Positions 1 through 10,377 are shown, counted from the first letter of the stretch. The stretch is DNA of 64,000 nucleotides from Adhaeribacter aerolatus (GCF_007991635.1 NZ_BJYS01000005.1:62001-126000); one strand, 5' to 3'. Translations and numbers: made by a program. Notes: generated from the sequence alone by a model not told the origin.

Positions 1-2992
1 AAATGAAATCGAAATTTTTATACCGGAGGCTATTAGCAAAAGTGCCATACAGGTCAGGAATACCTTTACCTAAAATTACCCGGTCCAGCCCGGTAATAAC
101 ACCATCGTTGTTAATATCCTTTATTCTTAAATCGCCTGGTTTTTGGCCATAAGTTGCGGCTTTATCGGCTTCGGCAGTGCCCCAAATGCCATCGCGTAAA
201 TAACCATAAAAAGAACCGGCCGACTCTCCTACTCTCAGAATCAGTCCTTCTTTGGTACCATACAGAATATCTTCGTTATTAACCCCTAACGCCGTAATCT
301 TATTTTTTAAAGTCGATATATTGAAATTAGTCGACCAGGAAAAAACCGAATTCCTGACATTGACAGTATTTAAGGAAAATTCGAAGCCTCTGTTTTCCAT
401 GCTGCCAATATTTCTGGTTACTATCGTATAGCCGCTGGTAGCCGGCACTGGTGCATCATACAACAGGTCGTGGGTCTTTTTAACAAAATAATCTGCTTCA
501 ACAGAAATCCTGTTATCTAATAATCCTAGATCTATACCAACATCAAATTGCGCTGTTTTTTCCCATTGCAATTCTGGATTAGCCAACCGGCCAATAGCCG
601 AGCCGGACGCTCTAATACCACCAAAAATATAAGAATTGGTACTTAAGTTAGCTTGCGATTTATAGGAACCAATTTCAGAATTACCAGTAAGGCCATAACT
701 TCCGCGTAATTTCAGGTTAGATATGGCACTGCTTTTCATTAAGAAATCTTCATTGGATATTCGCCAGGCAGCCGCAGCAGAAGGGAAAAAAGCGAATTTA
801 TTATTTGCCCCGAACCTGGAAGATCCATCTGAACGCCCGGTTACCGTAAACAAATATCTTTCCTTAAAATTATAATTTAATCTACCAAAGTAAGATTGCA
901 TTTGAAAAGCATTTGTCGAAGAATTGGGCGCCAAAGGAGTTGCACCGGCACCAAGGTTATTATAAGAATAATAATCATCGGGCATTACACTGGTTATAGC
1001 TGCCCAGTTCAGGCTGTTGCTTTTCTGAAGCTCAGTACCCAAAAGCATACTAATGGCGTGGTCTTCATTAATTACTTTATTATAATTTATTCGGTTCGAC
1101 CATTGCCAGAACTTAGATTCGCTGCTGGTAATTCTAGAATAGTTCTTGCCTAACCCACCCTGCAAATCGGATTTGGTAGTTTTAAAATAGGGGTTAATGT
1201 TGTTACCAATATTTACTCCTAGCGTAGAAGTAAATTCTAAATCCTTAATAATTTTGAAGTTGGCATAAGTGTTGCCATTAAAAACATTTGAGTTGTATAA
1301 TAAATTGTTTTCGTAAATCTGCGCTAAAGGATTATCCCCCTTTTCCAGGCCGGCATAATCACCGCGGTAACCATAAGTTCCATCGGCATGTTTATATGGT
1401 ATAAACGTTACCATTTCAACCAGTTGGCGCAGCGAATTATTTGAGCCAACATTTTCATCAACCCTCCTTTCGCGGTTATTAGCATAACTTAGGTTCATAC
1501 CTACTTTCAGCCAATTCTTCATTTGCTGATCTACCACCGCCCGTACATTATACCGTTTCTGAAAACTTTCTTTTACAATACCTTGTTCATCGGCATAACC
1601 TAAAAACAATCCGTAATTGGTTTTATCATCACCGCCTGTAAAAGATAAATTATGGCTTTGGCTAATAGCTTTTCTGGTAGTTATATCCTGCCAATCAACA
1701 TCGTATATGGGTTGCGGCACACCGTTTTCGTCCAGGGTAAAAAGCTCCCGGTTTCCAAGCGTATTATCAACCAGATAATTCTTCCTTTTCGTTACCGGAT
1801 TCGGGTACTTTCCGGCCGCAAAACCAGCCGGATCAAATTTTGGTGCATTCCTATATTGCTCCTCTTCAATAAATAAGAATTCTTTCGAATTCATTACATC
1901 GTATTTTCTATCATTAGGCAGGTAACCCAGGCTTACATAATTATCATAACCAACTAATTTGGCACCTTTTTTACCTCTTTTAGTAGTAACAATTATTACC
2001 CCATTGGTACCTCTGGTACCATATATAGCGGTAGAAGAAGCATCCTTCAATACATCTATCGATTCAATATCATTGGGGTTTATGGTATTAATGCCACCTG
2101 TCCAGATAATGCCATCAACAACATACAAGGGATCGTTGGCCGCATTAACAGAACTATAGCCCCGAATAGCGATAGCGGTACGGCCACCCGGTCTGCCGGA
2201 ATTGGTCGATACATTTACCCCGGCAATTCTTCCTGCTAAGGCCTGTTCCAGATTTACAGATGGTCGTTCTGTTAGTTGGCTGGCTTTCACACTTCCTACC
2301 GCACCGGTTAAATCAGATTTTTTCTGCGTTCCGTAGCCTACCACCACCACTTCTTCCAGCGCTTTGGTATCGGGTTCCATTCTGATATCTACCGTGGTAC
2401 GGCCATTAATATTAATTTCTTTAGATACATAACCTATAAAAGAAAAAACCAGTATCGTTTTACTTTCCGGTACGCTTAAACTATAGTTCCCGCCCGCATC
2501 TGTAATGGTACCCGTAGCAGTTCCCTTAACGTTTATGCTAACTCCAGGCAGCGGACCACCATTCTCGTCCTGTACCTTGCCCCTTATTTCGGTATCTAAG
2601 GGTGTTCTAATACTAGTTTCTTCTTTTACCTCTTCTTTGGGTTTAACCACAATGGTTTTTTCCATCAGGCTATAGGTAAGCGGCTGGCCGTGAAAACAGG
2701 CATCCAATACCCGCTCCAATGAGGCTTCTTTAACCGATACGGTTACCGGTTTGGCTTTGCGGAGCAATTCGGTATTATACAAAAACAAGTAGCCACTCTG
2801 CCGCCTTATTTCTTTAAATACTTTTTCGAGCGGCGCATTTTGTTCCGAGATAGAAATCTTTTGGGAAAAGGCTTTGGCTTGCACTTGCAAGCAGATTAGG
2901 ACCAACAGCAAAAGCATTTTGGTCAGCAGCAGGGTTTTAGGCCAAAACTTACCGCTGGGCAAATTCTTTTTCGGTGAGTAAATTAGGTTCAT
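1..2992 (-). CDS. SusC/RagA-family TonB-linked outer membrane receptor, 3' part beyond window
   Basis: This gene runs off the left edge; about 997 codons are inside the window. It encodes a TonB-dependent outer membrane transporter that imports oligomeric nutrients. The start is ATG at 2992, followed by a hydrophobic export segment (residues about 22-42). A secretin/TonB N-terminal (STN) domain follows (about 45-115), then a carboxypeptidase-regulatory-like domain starting near residue 134 (IRGKVQDENGGPLPGVSI). The EEVVVVGYGTQKK junction leads into the plug and the beta barrel. A DINNDG motif near the window edge is typical of the barrel's C-terminal part. The STN domain and the upstream FecR and ECF sigma genes indicate transenvelope signalling control. 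No SusD is visible because it would lie outside the window. The substrate is unknown. Confidence 0.95.
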   Translation of the reverse strand, partial: MNLIYSPKKNLPSGKFWPKTLLLTKMLLLLVLICLQVQAKAFSQKISISEQNAPLEKVFKEIRRQSGYLFLYNTELLRKAKPVTVSVKEASLERVLDACFHGQPLTYSLMEKTIVVKPKEEVKEETSIRTPLDTEIRGKVQDENGGPLPGVSINVKGTATGTITDAGGNYSLSVPESKTILVFSFIGYVSKEININGRTTVDIRMEPDTKALEEVVVVGYGTQKKSDLTGAVGSVKASQLTERPSVNLEQALAGRIAGVNVSTNSGRPGGRTAIAIRGYSSVNAANDPLYVVDGIIWTGGINTINPNDIESIDVLKDASSTAIYGTRGTNGVIIVTTKRGKKGAKLVGYDNYVSLGYLPNDRKYDVMNSKEFLFIEEEQYRNAPKFDPAGFAAGKYPNPVTKRKNYLVDNTLGNRELFTLDENGVPQPIYDVDWQDITTRKAISQSHNLSFTGGDDKTNYGLFLGYADEQGIVKESFQKRYNVRAVVDQQMKNWLKVGMNLSYANNRERRVDENVGSNNSLRQLVEMVTFIPYKHADGTYGYRGDYAGLEKGDNPLAQIYENNLLYNSNVFNGNTYANFKIIKDLEFTSTLGVNIGNNINPYFKTTKSDLQGGLGKNYSRITSSESKFWQWSNRINYNKVINEDHAISMLLGTELQKSNSLNWAAITSVMPDDYYSYNNLGAGATPLAPNSSTNAFQMQSYFGRLNYNFKERYLFTVTGRSDGSSRFGANNKFAFFPSAAAAWRISNEDFLMKSSAISNLKLRGSYGLTGNSEIGSYKSQANLSTNSYIFGGIRASGSAIGRLANPELQWEKTAQFDVGIDLGLLDNRISVEADYFVKKTHDLLYDAPVPATSGYTIVTRNIGSMENRGFEFSLNTVNVRNSVFSWSTNFNISTLKNKITALGVNNEDILYGTKEGLILRVGESAGSFYGYLRDGIWGTAEADKAATYGQKPGDLRIKDINNDGVITGLDRVILGKGIPDLYGTFANSLRYKNFDFI

Positions 2993-3125
2993 ACATTGTG
3001 ATGGTTAGGTTAGTTAATATTATTTTGTATTAATTCTGATTAGCAGGCTGTAACAGCTACCTGATTTTTGTGTTTATGGAGGTGCGGGGTAGTATAAAGC
3101 GATTAATTTGGGCTGTTTGGGTTCT

Positions 3126-4328
3126 TTAGCCTTTTTTCTTAGCTGATATCAGTACCCTCCTTTCTTTTATTTTATAATCCAGATTGCCGGATACCTGCAG
3201 CATTTTTAAGACCTGTTCTATATCGGTACGCCGGGAAATAATACCAGTAAAGTGCCCGCCCGGCACCTCGTCGCCGAAAGAAATATCCACGTTGTACCAC
3301 CGCTCCAGTTGCCTGGCAATGGTTTTTAAATCCGCATCGTTAAAATGAAATAATCCGTTTTTCCAGGCAATGGCCTCATCCACATCCACCGCACTCAGCT
3401 TAATTGCGTCGGTAACATTTGCTTGTTGCCCCGGTTTAATAAATTCGCTGACTTTGCCGTTACTTACCTTTACCGAGCCCTCCAGTAAGGTGGTTTTGGT
3501 GGCGCTTTCGTTGGGGTAAGCCATTAAGTTAAAATGGGTACCGAGTACTTCTATGGTTGTATTGCTGGCAGTAACCAGAAACGGCTGGTCTTTCTTTTTT
3601 GTGATTTCAAAATAGCCTTCGCCGGTTAAGGTAACTGCCCGCTCATGGCCTGGGAAGGCAGTCGGGAAACGCAACGCAGAAGCCGAATTAAGCCATACTT
3701 TACTACCATCCGGCAGAACCACCTGGTACTGCTCGCCAATCGGCGTAGTAATTATATTGTAAGCAACCTTTGGTTGCGAGACCGTATTATCAGCTACCCG
3801 GAATATTACCTGCCCATCCTTTTTTTCTATTTTTATTCCGTTTATCTCCTGCACTGTGCCATCGGCAATATCATTCAGTAATATTTCCGTTCCGTCGGCT
3901 AAAGAAAGTTTTACCTGGTTTATATCCGTTTTAACTTCCTTTCTTACTTCTTTAGGCTTATTTACAGCTATAGCAGGCGCTTTATCCGGGAATTTAACCA
4001 GTGCAAAAACTATCGCGATACCCATTAACAAGGCTACAGCCGCGGCAAATCGCCAGGCTAGTGGCTTTTGCCATAAACTTACCGGCGGGGCAGAATTAAC
4101 AGTTTTAGCGGCAATTTTCTGCCAGGCGTTTTCAGTATTTAACGAAGAAAAAAAGGTCAGTTCCGGCTCTAAACGCTGCTCCTGCCTAAACAAATCAAGC
4201 AGTTCAGAATTTTGCGCATCGGTGGCTAGCCAATTATCTAATATTTCCTGCTCCTGCGGGGTCAGAGTTTGCGAGAGCGATTTTAAAATCAGTTCGGAAA
4301 TCAGGAATGGGATGTAATTTTCTGCCAT
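3126..4328 (-). CDS. FecR-family anti-sigma factor
   Basis: This is a single-pass inner membrane anti-sigma regulator. The cytoplasmic N-terminal part (about 1-85) binds the cognate ECF sigma factor. One membrane segment follows (about 90-110, FAAAVALLMGIAIVFALV). The periplasmic FecR domain contains the typical TPIGEQYQVVLPDGSKVWLN stretch, and the C-terminal DUF4974-type domain ends near KIKERRVLIS. I start it at ATG 4328 (MAENYIPF); an in-frame TTG at 4367 would add 13 residues that do not look like the family. It lies between the ECF sigma gene (4489-5067) and the SusC gene (start 2992), the standard order for this system, so it probably senses that receptor's STN domain. Confidence 0.93.
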   Translation of the reverse strand: MAENYIPFLISELILKSLSQTLTPQEQEILDNWLATDAQNSELLDLFRQEQRLEPELTFFSSLNTENAWQKIAAKTVNSAPPVSLWQKPLAWRFAAAVALLMGIAIVFALVKFPDKAPAIAVNKPKEVRKEVKTDINQVKLSLADGTEILLNDIADGTVQEINGIKIEKKDGQVIFRVADNTVSQPKVAYNIITTPIGEQYQVVLPDGSKVWLNSASALRFPTAFPGHERAVTLTGEGYFEITKKKDQPFLVTASNTTIEVLGTHFNLMAYPNESATKTTLLEGSVKVSNGKVSEFIKPGQQANVTDAIKLSAVDVDEAIAWKNGLFHFNDADLKTIARQLERWYNVDISFGDEVPGGHFTGIISRRTDIEQVLKMLQVSGNLDYKIKERRVLISAKKKG

Positions 4329-4488
4329 ATGGGTGCTTCTGAACTGTAAGACACCTTGGTCGGCCAATAGGGTGAAAAGGAAAATACTTTTTTTATTTTT
4401 AGAAGCAGGTAGGTAAAGAGGCGGGAGCAGTATAACTAGCTATTACTGTGAAATAAAATCCTGATTATGGTTATAAAGAAATGGCTTC

Positions 4489-5067
4489 TTACCCCAGTAA
4501 GAAGCCCAGAAACAAACCAAAAATTTCGGGATTAAGGCGCAACCGCAGCAATTGGAGGCTACGTTGTTTCTGGGTTTTAACCGTATTTACTGATATACCT
4601 AATTCTTCGGCTATTTCCTGGTTATTTTTGCCTTCGAGGTAGCCTAAGCGAGATATTTGTTGACAACCAGCCGGTAAAGTCTGAATAGCACGGTGGAGTT
4701 CCGATACAACTTCGGCCCGAATCATTAGCTGAAGAATACTTGTTTCACCGGGTAAGGTTCTTTCCAGTGTGTCTTTATACTTTTCTTCCACTTTCTGATG
4801 CCGCAATACATTTAGACTGGCATTCTTAACAGCACTATACAGATAGCTTTTAATAGCTTGATTGCCGGTTTCTGTGTCTTCTCTGCCGTGCCAGTATTTA
4901 ATAAATGCCTCCTGTACGATATCTTCGGCCGCATCTTTGTCTTTTATTAGCTGAAAGGAAAAATAAACCAGACGTGTATAATATTCCTTAAAGAGTTGCT
5001 CCAGACTTAATTCTTGGTTAAAAGATATGGATGAATCCTGCTTTAGAATGTTATCGTTCTCACTCAT
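4489..5067 (-). CDS. ECF RNA polymerase sigma factor (FecI-like, sigma-70 family)
   Basis: A 192-residue extracytoplasmic-function sigma factor of the Bacteroidota SusC-linked type. Region 2 is at about residues 25-95, with the KDAAEDIVQEAFIKYW signature. Region 4 is at about 130-180, with the HTH sequence NNQEIAEELGISVNTVKTQ. The C-terminus is short and hydrophobic (IFGLFLGFLLG), as often seen in this subgroup. It is followed by the fecR gene after about 160 bp on the same strand and then by the SusC gene, so it probably drives transcription of the receptor locus when released by FecR. The start is ATG at 5067. Confidence 0.95.
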   Translation of the reverse strand: MSENDNILKQDSSISFNQELSLEQLFKEYYTRLVYFSFQLIKDKDAAEDIVQEAFIKYWHGREDTETGNQAIKSYLYSAVKNASLNVLRHQKVEEKYKDTLERTLPGETSILQLMIRAEVVSELHRAIQTLPAGCQQISRLGYLEGKNNQEIAEELGISVNTVKTQKQRSLQLLRLRLNPEIFGLFLGFLLG

Positions 5068-5353
5068 ATCTCACCGCATTTTGTTTATTTTACTCATTTC
5101 ATATTTAAAAAAGCCTTTTGTTCATATGCAATAAGTAAGAAATTCTTTTGCTAAGAAGGGGCAAGTTTTTTTGATACTTTAAGGTAAAGAATAAAACTTA
5201 GTAATTCAATTTTTAAAAACATCTATAAGTTTAAAAACCAATTTATGAAAATTTAAGATATAAAGTCCCATAACTATTCAAATCAATAAGCCGCCATTTC
5301 TGAAACGCCAATGCAGAAATTGTTTATTCTAATTTGTATAGAATAAGTACTAC

Positions 5354-7108
5354 CTAAATACCCGGTCTTTTAATAAATTGCTGATTCAGCTTGCTGTTGC
5401 GGTAGCCATAAATAAAATATACTACTAAGCCCAGCCCCAGCCAGATTAAAAAGCGGCTCCAGTTGGTGATGCCCAGTTCGGTCATGAGGTAGAGGTTGGT
5501 AATAAGCCCCAGTACCGGTATCAGCGACAGGCTGCGCAGAAAGGATAGTATGGTGATAACAATACAAAATAGGATAAATCCGATCAAGGGGATTTTGTGT
5601 TTAAAAACGTCCCAGCCGCTTTCGGTGCCATCGGTTAAACTAAAAAAGTTTTGCAGGCCAGTTGGGTTAAAGGTTAACAACAGCCCTACTACGGTCACCA
5701 TCAGCAAGGGCACCAGGTATTTACCGTTGTAATAGGGCACTTTAAACCCGGATCGGCCTTTATGCTGGCCGGTATTATCCATCAGCAGAATGCCGCCACA
5801 AACCAGTACAAAGGCAAACAAAGTCCCAATACTGGTCAGGTCGGTTACTTCGGTCAGGTTCATAAACAAAGCCGGTACAGCCACTACAATACCCGTAACA
5901 ATAGTAGAAAAGGAAGGCGTTTTGTAGCGCGGGTGTAAGCGGGCGAAAACTTTTGGCAGCAACCCATCGCGGCTCATCGCCATCCAGATGCGGGGTTGCC
6001 CCAACTGAAACACGAGTAAAACACTGGTCATGGCTACTACGGCACTCACGGCCACCACCCCTGAAACAAAATTTAAGCCTACCCGCTCAAACACATAAGC
6101 CAATGGGTCGCCGACGGCTAATTCTGAAAAGGGTACCATGCCGGTTAATACCAGCGCCACCAGCACATACAGCACCGTACAAATAATTAAGGCATAAATC
6201 ATGGCCCGGGGCAAGTCGCGTTGCGGGTTCCGGCACTCTTCGGCGGTAGTAGAAATAGCATCGAAACCGATGTAAGCAAAAAATACTGCAGATACGCCTT
6301 TTAAAATACCGCCAAGGCCATTGGGCGCAAAAGGGCTCCAGTTCGTTGGCTTTATGTAAAACATACCCACCAGAATAACCAGCACAATCACCAGCAATTT
6401 CAGCAGCACCAACAAGTTAGCCGTTCGTTTAGATTCTTTAATGCCCACATAAACCAGGTAGGTAATAAGTACTACAATCAGCAATGCGGGGAAATCGGCT
6501 ACCAGGGGCAGACTGCCGAGGCGGGGTGCATTGACCCAGGCTTCGTGGGCAGCTTGTAAGCCAGGCGTTAACTGGGCGAAAGCCGTGCCGCCGGCCATTA
6601 AGGTTTCCGCTTCGTCAAAACCCCGCGAGGCACTCAAAAAATCCATGGTCAGGTAAGCCGGTATGTGTACTCCAACCCCGTTTAATAAACCCGTAAAATA
6701 ATCGGACCACGAAATAGCTACGGCAATATTGCCAATGGCATATTCCATTAATAAATCCCAGCCAATGATCCAGGCAATCAGTTCGCCGAAAGAAGTGTAG
6801 GCGTAAGTATAAGCGCTGCCGGCTACTGGCAACGTAGAGGCAAACTGGGCGTAACACAATGCCGAAAAAGCGCAGGCAATGGCCGTAAAAATAAATAACA
6901 ACGCAACTCCCGGGCCACCGGCTGCACTGGCATTGCCAATGGTACTGAATATGCCGGCCCCAATTACGGCGGCAATACCCAAAGCTACCAGGTCGCGCAA
7001 GGTTAAATTCTTTACCAGGCTAATCCCGTGCCCTTCCTGCCCTTCGGCCTGCAAATCGGCCAGCATTACATTTATATCTTTCTTCCGGAAAAGATTTTTA
7101 AAACCCAT
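5354..7108 (-). CDS. APC-superfamily amino acid permease (cationic amino acid transporter-like)
   Basis: A 584-residue inner membrane transporter with at least twelve hydrophobic segments. The N-terminal GLVKNLTLRDLVALGIAAVIG region followed by GAGIFSTIGNA is the APC-family TM1 substrate-binding signature (GIGAGIF-type). The GFDAISTTAEECRNPQRDLP motif is the diagnostic CAT/APC loop. Its length and extra C-terminal membrane segments resemble the CAT subfamily (lysine/arginine or broad amino acid uptake), but specificity cannot be read from the sequence. An unusual loop of about 50 residues follows the third hydrophobic cluster (near 150-200). It is monocistronic, flanked by the sigma factor gene downstream and the histidine kinase gene upstream on the same strand. 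The start is ATG at 7108. Confidence 0.93.
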   Translation of the reverse strand: MGFKNLFRKKDINVMLADLQAEGQEGHGISLVKNLTLRDLVALGIAAVIGAGIFSTIGNASAAGGPGVALLFIFTAIACAFSALCYAQFASTLPVAGSAYTYAYTSFGELIAWIIGWDLLMEYAIGNIAVAISWSDYFTGLLNGVGVHIPAYLTMDFLSASRGFDEAETLMAGGTAFAQLTPGLQAAHEAWVNAPRLGSLPLVADFPALLIVVLITYLVYVGIKESKRTANLLVLLKLLVIVLVILVGMFYIKPTNWSPFAPNGLGGILKGVSAVFFAYIGFDAISTTAEECRNPQRDLPRAMIYALIICTVLYVLVALVLTGMVPFSELAVGDPLAYVFERVGLNFVSGVVAVSAVVAMTSVLLVFQLGQPRIWMAMSRDGLLPKVFARLHPRYKTPSFSTIVTGIVVAVPALFMNLTEVTDLTSIGTLFAFVLVCGGILLMDNTGQHKGRSGFKVPYYNGKYLVPLLMVTVVGLLLTFNPTGLQNFFSLTDGTESGWDVFKHKIPLIGFILFCIVITILSFLRSLSLIPVLGLITNLYLMTELGITNWSRFLIWLGLGLVVYFIYGYRNSKLNQQFIKRPGI

Positions 7109-7317
7109 GAACGCTCTAAATTAAAGGCAAAAGTTAAGGAATAATTTTTTAACAATCGCCAGCAGCTACCCAAACCCCGTTCACAAATAAACCTGCTTGT
7201 ATGATTAGGCACCGCGTTACAACAAAACGGCTGTTATGCCGGCAGAAAAAATATTACCAAACAGGTTAGCGTGCCGCCTGTTTTGATAATACCGAAAATT
7301 GGATTTTAAATTATTCC

Positions 7318-8502
7318 TCAGCGATTGAGTAATAACCGAAACGTGGTGCCTTTGCCGACTTCGGACCATTTCACAAAAAGCTTACCTTCGTGGTAGTTTT
7401 CGATGATGCGTTTGGCCAGGGCCAGGCCTAAGCCCCACCCCCGCTTTTTGGTGGTATAACCCGGCAAAAACACATCGTTTACTTTGGTTTTGGGAATACC
7501 TTTACCCGTATCGCGGATGTCGATAGCAATATTATTCTTACCGGCGTAAGATAAGGTCAGGTCAATTTTGCCTTTTCCCTCCATGGCATCAATGGCATTT
7601 TTGCAGATATTTTCGATTACCCACTCAAACAAAGGAATATTTACCTTGGCGGGGGTATCGGGCGGAAACTCGGCTTTGATATTAAACTCTACTTTTCTGG
7701 AAACCCGATTTTGCAGGTATGCAATGGCATTTTGCGTTACCCGCAAAATATTTTCGTCTTTCAGCGCCGGCACCGACCCAATATTGGAAAAGCGTTCGGT
7801 AATTATTTCGAGACGTTTTACGTCTTTGCCGAGTTCTTCCACAATAGGTTCCTCGGCAAACTTAGGGCTCGCTTTTAAATATTCGTACCAGGCCATTAAC
7901 GACGAAAGCGGCGTACCCAGCTGGTGGGCGGTTTCTTTGGCCAGTCCTACCCACACCCGGTTTTGCTCGGCCTTACGCGAATAACTAAACGTAAAATAGG
8001 CCATCAGAAAAAAACAGGCCATTACGGTAAGCTGCACATAAGGGTAGTAGCGCAACTGCACCAGCAAGTCCGAATCTTTGTAAAAAATATAATTTATATC
8101 TTCTTTGTTATCGCCAAAACTTACCACAATGGGCTCGTGCTGGGTTTTCATTGTTTGAATTTCGCGGCGCAGAAAAGCTTCCTTCCGGCTTTCAGAAATA
8201 TTGGCCGGCAGGTTCAGGTTAAGCAAGCTGATAACCTTTTCGTTTGCATCTGTCAGGATAACCGGCACCGATTTATTCGCCGTGATAACTTCTTCCAGAA
8301 TAAAAACCAGGTTGTCTTCTTTTCCGGTGTTTTTAATGATAAATTCCTGGCCTTTGGCATATAAATCAATGAGTTGCTGTTCGCGTTCGGCTAATTTAGA
8401 AACCAGCACATTGGTGTAAACCACCGTGGCAGCGCCTATAACCAACGCCACTAAAAGTAACAATAATTTTATCCGGGATTTTTGAGAATAAATTGGGAGC
8501 AT
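7318..8502 (-). CDS. Membrane sensor histidine kinase
   Basis: A 394-residue sensor kinase. It has an N-terminal membrane anchor (about 11-32), an extracytoplasmic sensing region (about 35-150), and a second membrane segment (about 155-175, LTVMACFFLMAYFTF). The dimerisation/phosphoacceptor helix contains AKETAHQLGTPLSSL with the phosphorylated His near residue 193. The C-terminal HATPase domain has an N box (ENICKNAIDAM), a G1 box (DTGKGIPKT) and a G2 box (GWGLGLALAKRI). The HQLGTP variant of the HExxxP motif is common in Bacteroidota kinases. No response regulator gene is adjacent, so it is an orphan here and its signal is unknown. It is transcribed away from hemA. Confidence 0.93.
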   Translation of the reverse strand: MLPIYSQKSRIKLLLLLVALVIGAATVVYTNVLVSKLAEREQQLIDLYAKGQEFIIKNTGKEDNLVFILEEVITANKSVPVILTDANEKVISLLNLNLPANISESRKEAFLRREIQTMKTQHEPIVVSFGDNKEDINYIFYKDSDLLVQLRYYPYVQLTVMACFFLMAYFTFSYSRKAEQNRVWVGLAKETAHQLGTPLSSLMAWYEYLKASPKFAEEPIVEELGKDVKRLEIITERFSNIGSVPALKDENILRVTQNAIAYLQNRVSRKVEFNIKAEFPPDTPAKVNIPLFEWVIENICKNAIDAMEGKGKIDLTLSYAGKNNIAIDIRDTGKGIPKTKVNDVFLPGYTTKKRGWGLGLALAKRIIENYHEGKLFVKWSEVGKGTTFRLLLNR

Positions 8503-8748
8503 TTTTTGTTGGTAAACAACCGCTGGCTTAGTGCCGCAGTTATTTCATAGATTAGAAAATATTAATGGTAGCCAAAGCACTAAATAAACGTAATCATTGT
8601 TTAAAAGTATATATAGAATAAAATTAGCGCCGGTATATTATTAATATTTAAGGCTTAATTTCCGGCATTTATTAATAATTTTCTGGCATTGATAATAGTA
8701 AATTAAATATTTAAAGAAATTTAGTTTTACTTTACCACATCTACCTGT

Positions 8749-8756
8749 TAATTTTG
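8749..8756 (+). promoter_or_regulatory. Bacteroidota-type -7 box for hemA
   Basis: TAATTTTG fits the Bacteroidota -7 consensus TAnnTTTG and lies 25 bases before the hemA ATG at 8781, giving a predicted leader of about 15-20 nt. No strong -33 TTTG is present. This is inferred from the motif only. Confidence 0.5.
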
Positions 8757-8780
8757 CAGGCTTAGTTTTAGGACTTGAAC

Positions 8781-10058
8781 ATGCTTCACAACTTCAAGGC
8801 AGTAACCTTATCGTATAAAAAAGCCCCTTTAGACATTCGGGAGCTAATTGCTTTAGACGAACCGTCGTGTAAGCAATTTCTGGGTACACTAAAGGATTTT
8901 ATCCAGGCCGGCGATATTCTGGTATTATCTACCTGCAACCGCACCGAAGTTTATTATACTGCCGATGTAGATTACAGCCAGGAAATCATAAAATTACTGG
9001 GTATTCAGAAAGGCATTGCGCAAATAACCAAATACCTGGATTATTTTACTATTATCAATACGCACCAGGATGCGGTACAGCATTTATTTGACGTATCGAT
9101 GGGCCTGGACGCCCAGGTAGTAGGCGATATCCAGATTTCGAACCAGGTAAAACAAGCTTACCAGTGGGCAGCCGATAACGAAACAGCCGGGCCGTTTTTA
9201 CACCGTTTACTGCATACTATTTTCTTTACAAATAAACGCGTAGTACAGGAAACCTCTTTCCGCGATGGTGCCGCCTCTACGTCTTACGCCACCGTTGAAC
9301 TGGTAGAAGAATTAACCAACGATATTGACAATCCCCGCATTTTAGTAGTAGGTATTGGCGAAATTGGCGCTGATGTTTGCCGCAACTTAAAAGACTCGTC
9401 GGTACTGAACAATGTAGTTATTACCAACCGCACCACCTCCAAAGCGCAGTTGCTGGCCGATGAGTGCGGATTTGAGGTTCTACCTTTCGAAAATCTGGTG
9501 CAGGGCCTGAAAGAAGCCGATGTGGTGATTTCATCTATCTCGCGCGATACGCCATTTTTCACGACCGAAATGGTGAAGCGCCTGGAGGTGTTGTCGTACA
9601 AGTTTTTTATAGATTTATCGGTACCCCGCAGCATCGAAGCCGAAGTAGAGAATATTCCGGGCGTACTGGTTTACAACATAGATACCATTCAGAATAAAGC
9701 CTCCGCAGCGCTGGAGCAACGGCTGGCTTCGGTGCCTAAAGTAAAACAAATTATTTCCGAATCTATTGAGCAGTTCCAGGACTGGACCAAGGAGATGGTG
9801 GTATCGCCTACCATTCATAAACTAAAGAATGCGCTGGAAAATATCCGCCAGGAAGAACTGGCCCGCCATTTAAAGAAATTAACTCCTGCCGAAACCAAGC
9901 TGATAGACGATGTAACGCGCAATATTATGCAGAAAATAATAAAGCTGCCGGTATTGCAATTAAAAGCCGCCTGCAAACGCGGTGAGGCCGAAACGCTGAT
10001 TGATGTGCTGAACGATTTGTTTAATCTGGAAAATCAGCCCGAACCTACCCAAAAATAG
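8781..10058 (+). CDS. hemA: Glutamyl-tRNA reductase
   Basis: A 425-residue enzyme that reduces glutamyl-tRNA(Glu) to glutamate-1-semialdehyde with NADPH, the first committed step of C5-pathway tetrapyrrole synthesis in the cytoplasm. The N-terminal catalytic domain carries STCNRTE with the nucleophilic Cys at residue 52. The NADPH-binding domain has the GIGEIG Rossmann motif (near 190). The C-terminal helical dimerisation domain is present in full (MQKIIKLPVLQLKAAC). I chose ATG 8781 rather than an in-frame TTG at 8775 because a TAnnTTTG -7 box at 8749-8756 places the ATG at a normal distance. It is monocistronic and followed by a strong terminator; no other hem genes are adjacent. Confidence 0.97.
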   Translation: MLHNFKAVTLSYKKAPLDIRELIALDEPSCKQFLGTLKDFIQAGDILVLSTCNRTEVYYTADVDYSQEIIKLLGIQKGIAQITKYLDYFTIINTHQDAVQHLFDVSMGLDAQVVGDIQISNQVKQAYQWAADNETAGPFLHRLLHTIFFTNKRVVQETSFRDGAASTSYATVELVEELTNDIDNPRILVVGIGEIGADVCRNLKDSSVLNNVVITNRTTSKAQLLADECGFEVLPFENLVQGLKEADVVISSISRDTPFFTTEMVKRLEVLSYKFFIDLSVPRSIEAEVENIPGVLVYNIDTIQNKASAALEQRLASVPKVKQIISESIEQFQDWTKEMVVSPTIHKLKNALENIRQEELARHLKKLTPAETKLIDDVTRNIMQKIIKLPVLQLKAACKRGEAETLIDVLNDLFNLENQPEPTQK

Positions 10059-10073
10059 ATATTATTTTATAGA

Positions 10074-10113
10074 ACAAAAAAAGCGGCTGGGGTAAAACTT
10101 GGCCGCTTTTTTG
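10074..10113. terminator. Bidirectional rho-independent terminator after hemA
   Basis: The arms AAAAAAGCGGC and GCCGCTTTTTT form a stem around a loop of about 14 nt, with a T-run on each strand. It sits 15 bases after the hemA stop. Confidence 0.85.
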
Positions 10114-10347
10114 CGCGCTATACCGAATATAGTGCAGAATAATTACCTCCCTTGTGGACAGACAAAGGGCGACAGAGCTAACGCCGGCGACCGTTTATTC
10201 ATTGACTTGGCACCAATTCTTCTGCTACAGCTGTGCTAATTATAAATATACAGCATAAGTGTTTAACCCTGTGAGTTGTAACCTCGTGCCAGAAAGCTTC
10301 GGGTAACTAACAGGAGTATTATTTAAGCCAAACTAATCTCTAACAGA
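10114..10347. other. Intergenic spacer between two terminators
   Basis: There is no credible reading frame, tRNA or strong repeat here. The stretch separates the convergent hemA and ArsR-family genes; both flanks are terminators. Confidence 0.5.
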
Positions 10348-10377
10348 AAAAGGGCTGTAAATAATTACAGCCCTTTT
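10348..10377. terminator. Bidirectional rho-independent terminator after the ArsR gene
   Basis: AAAAGGGCTGTAA and TTACAGCCCTTTT are perfectly complementary 13-base arms around a 4-base loop, with A/T tracts giving termination in both directions. It lies 26 bases downstream of the minus-strand ArsR stop codon. Confidence 0.85.
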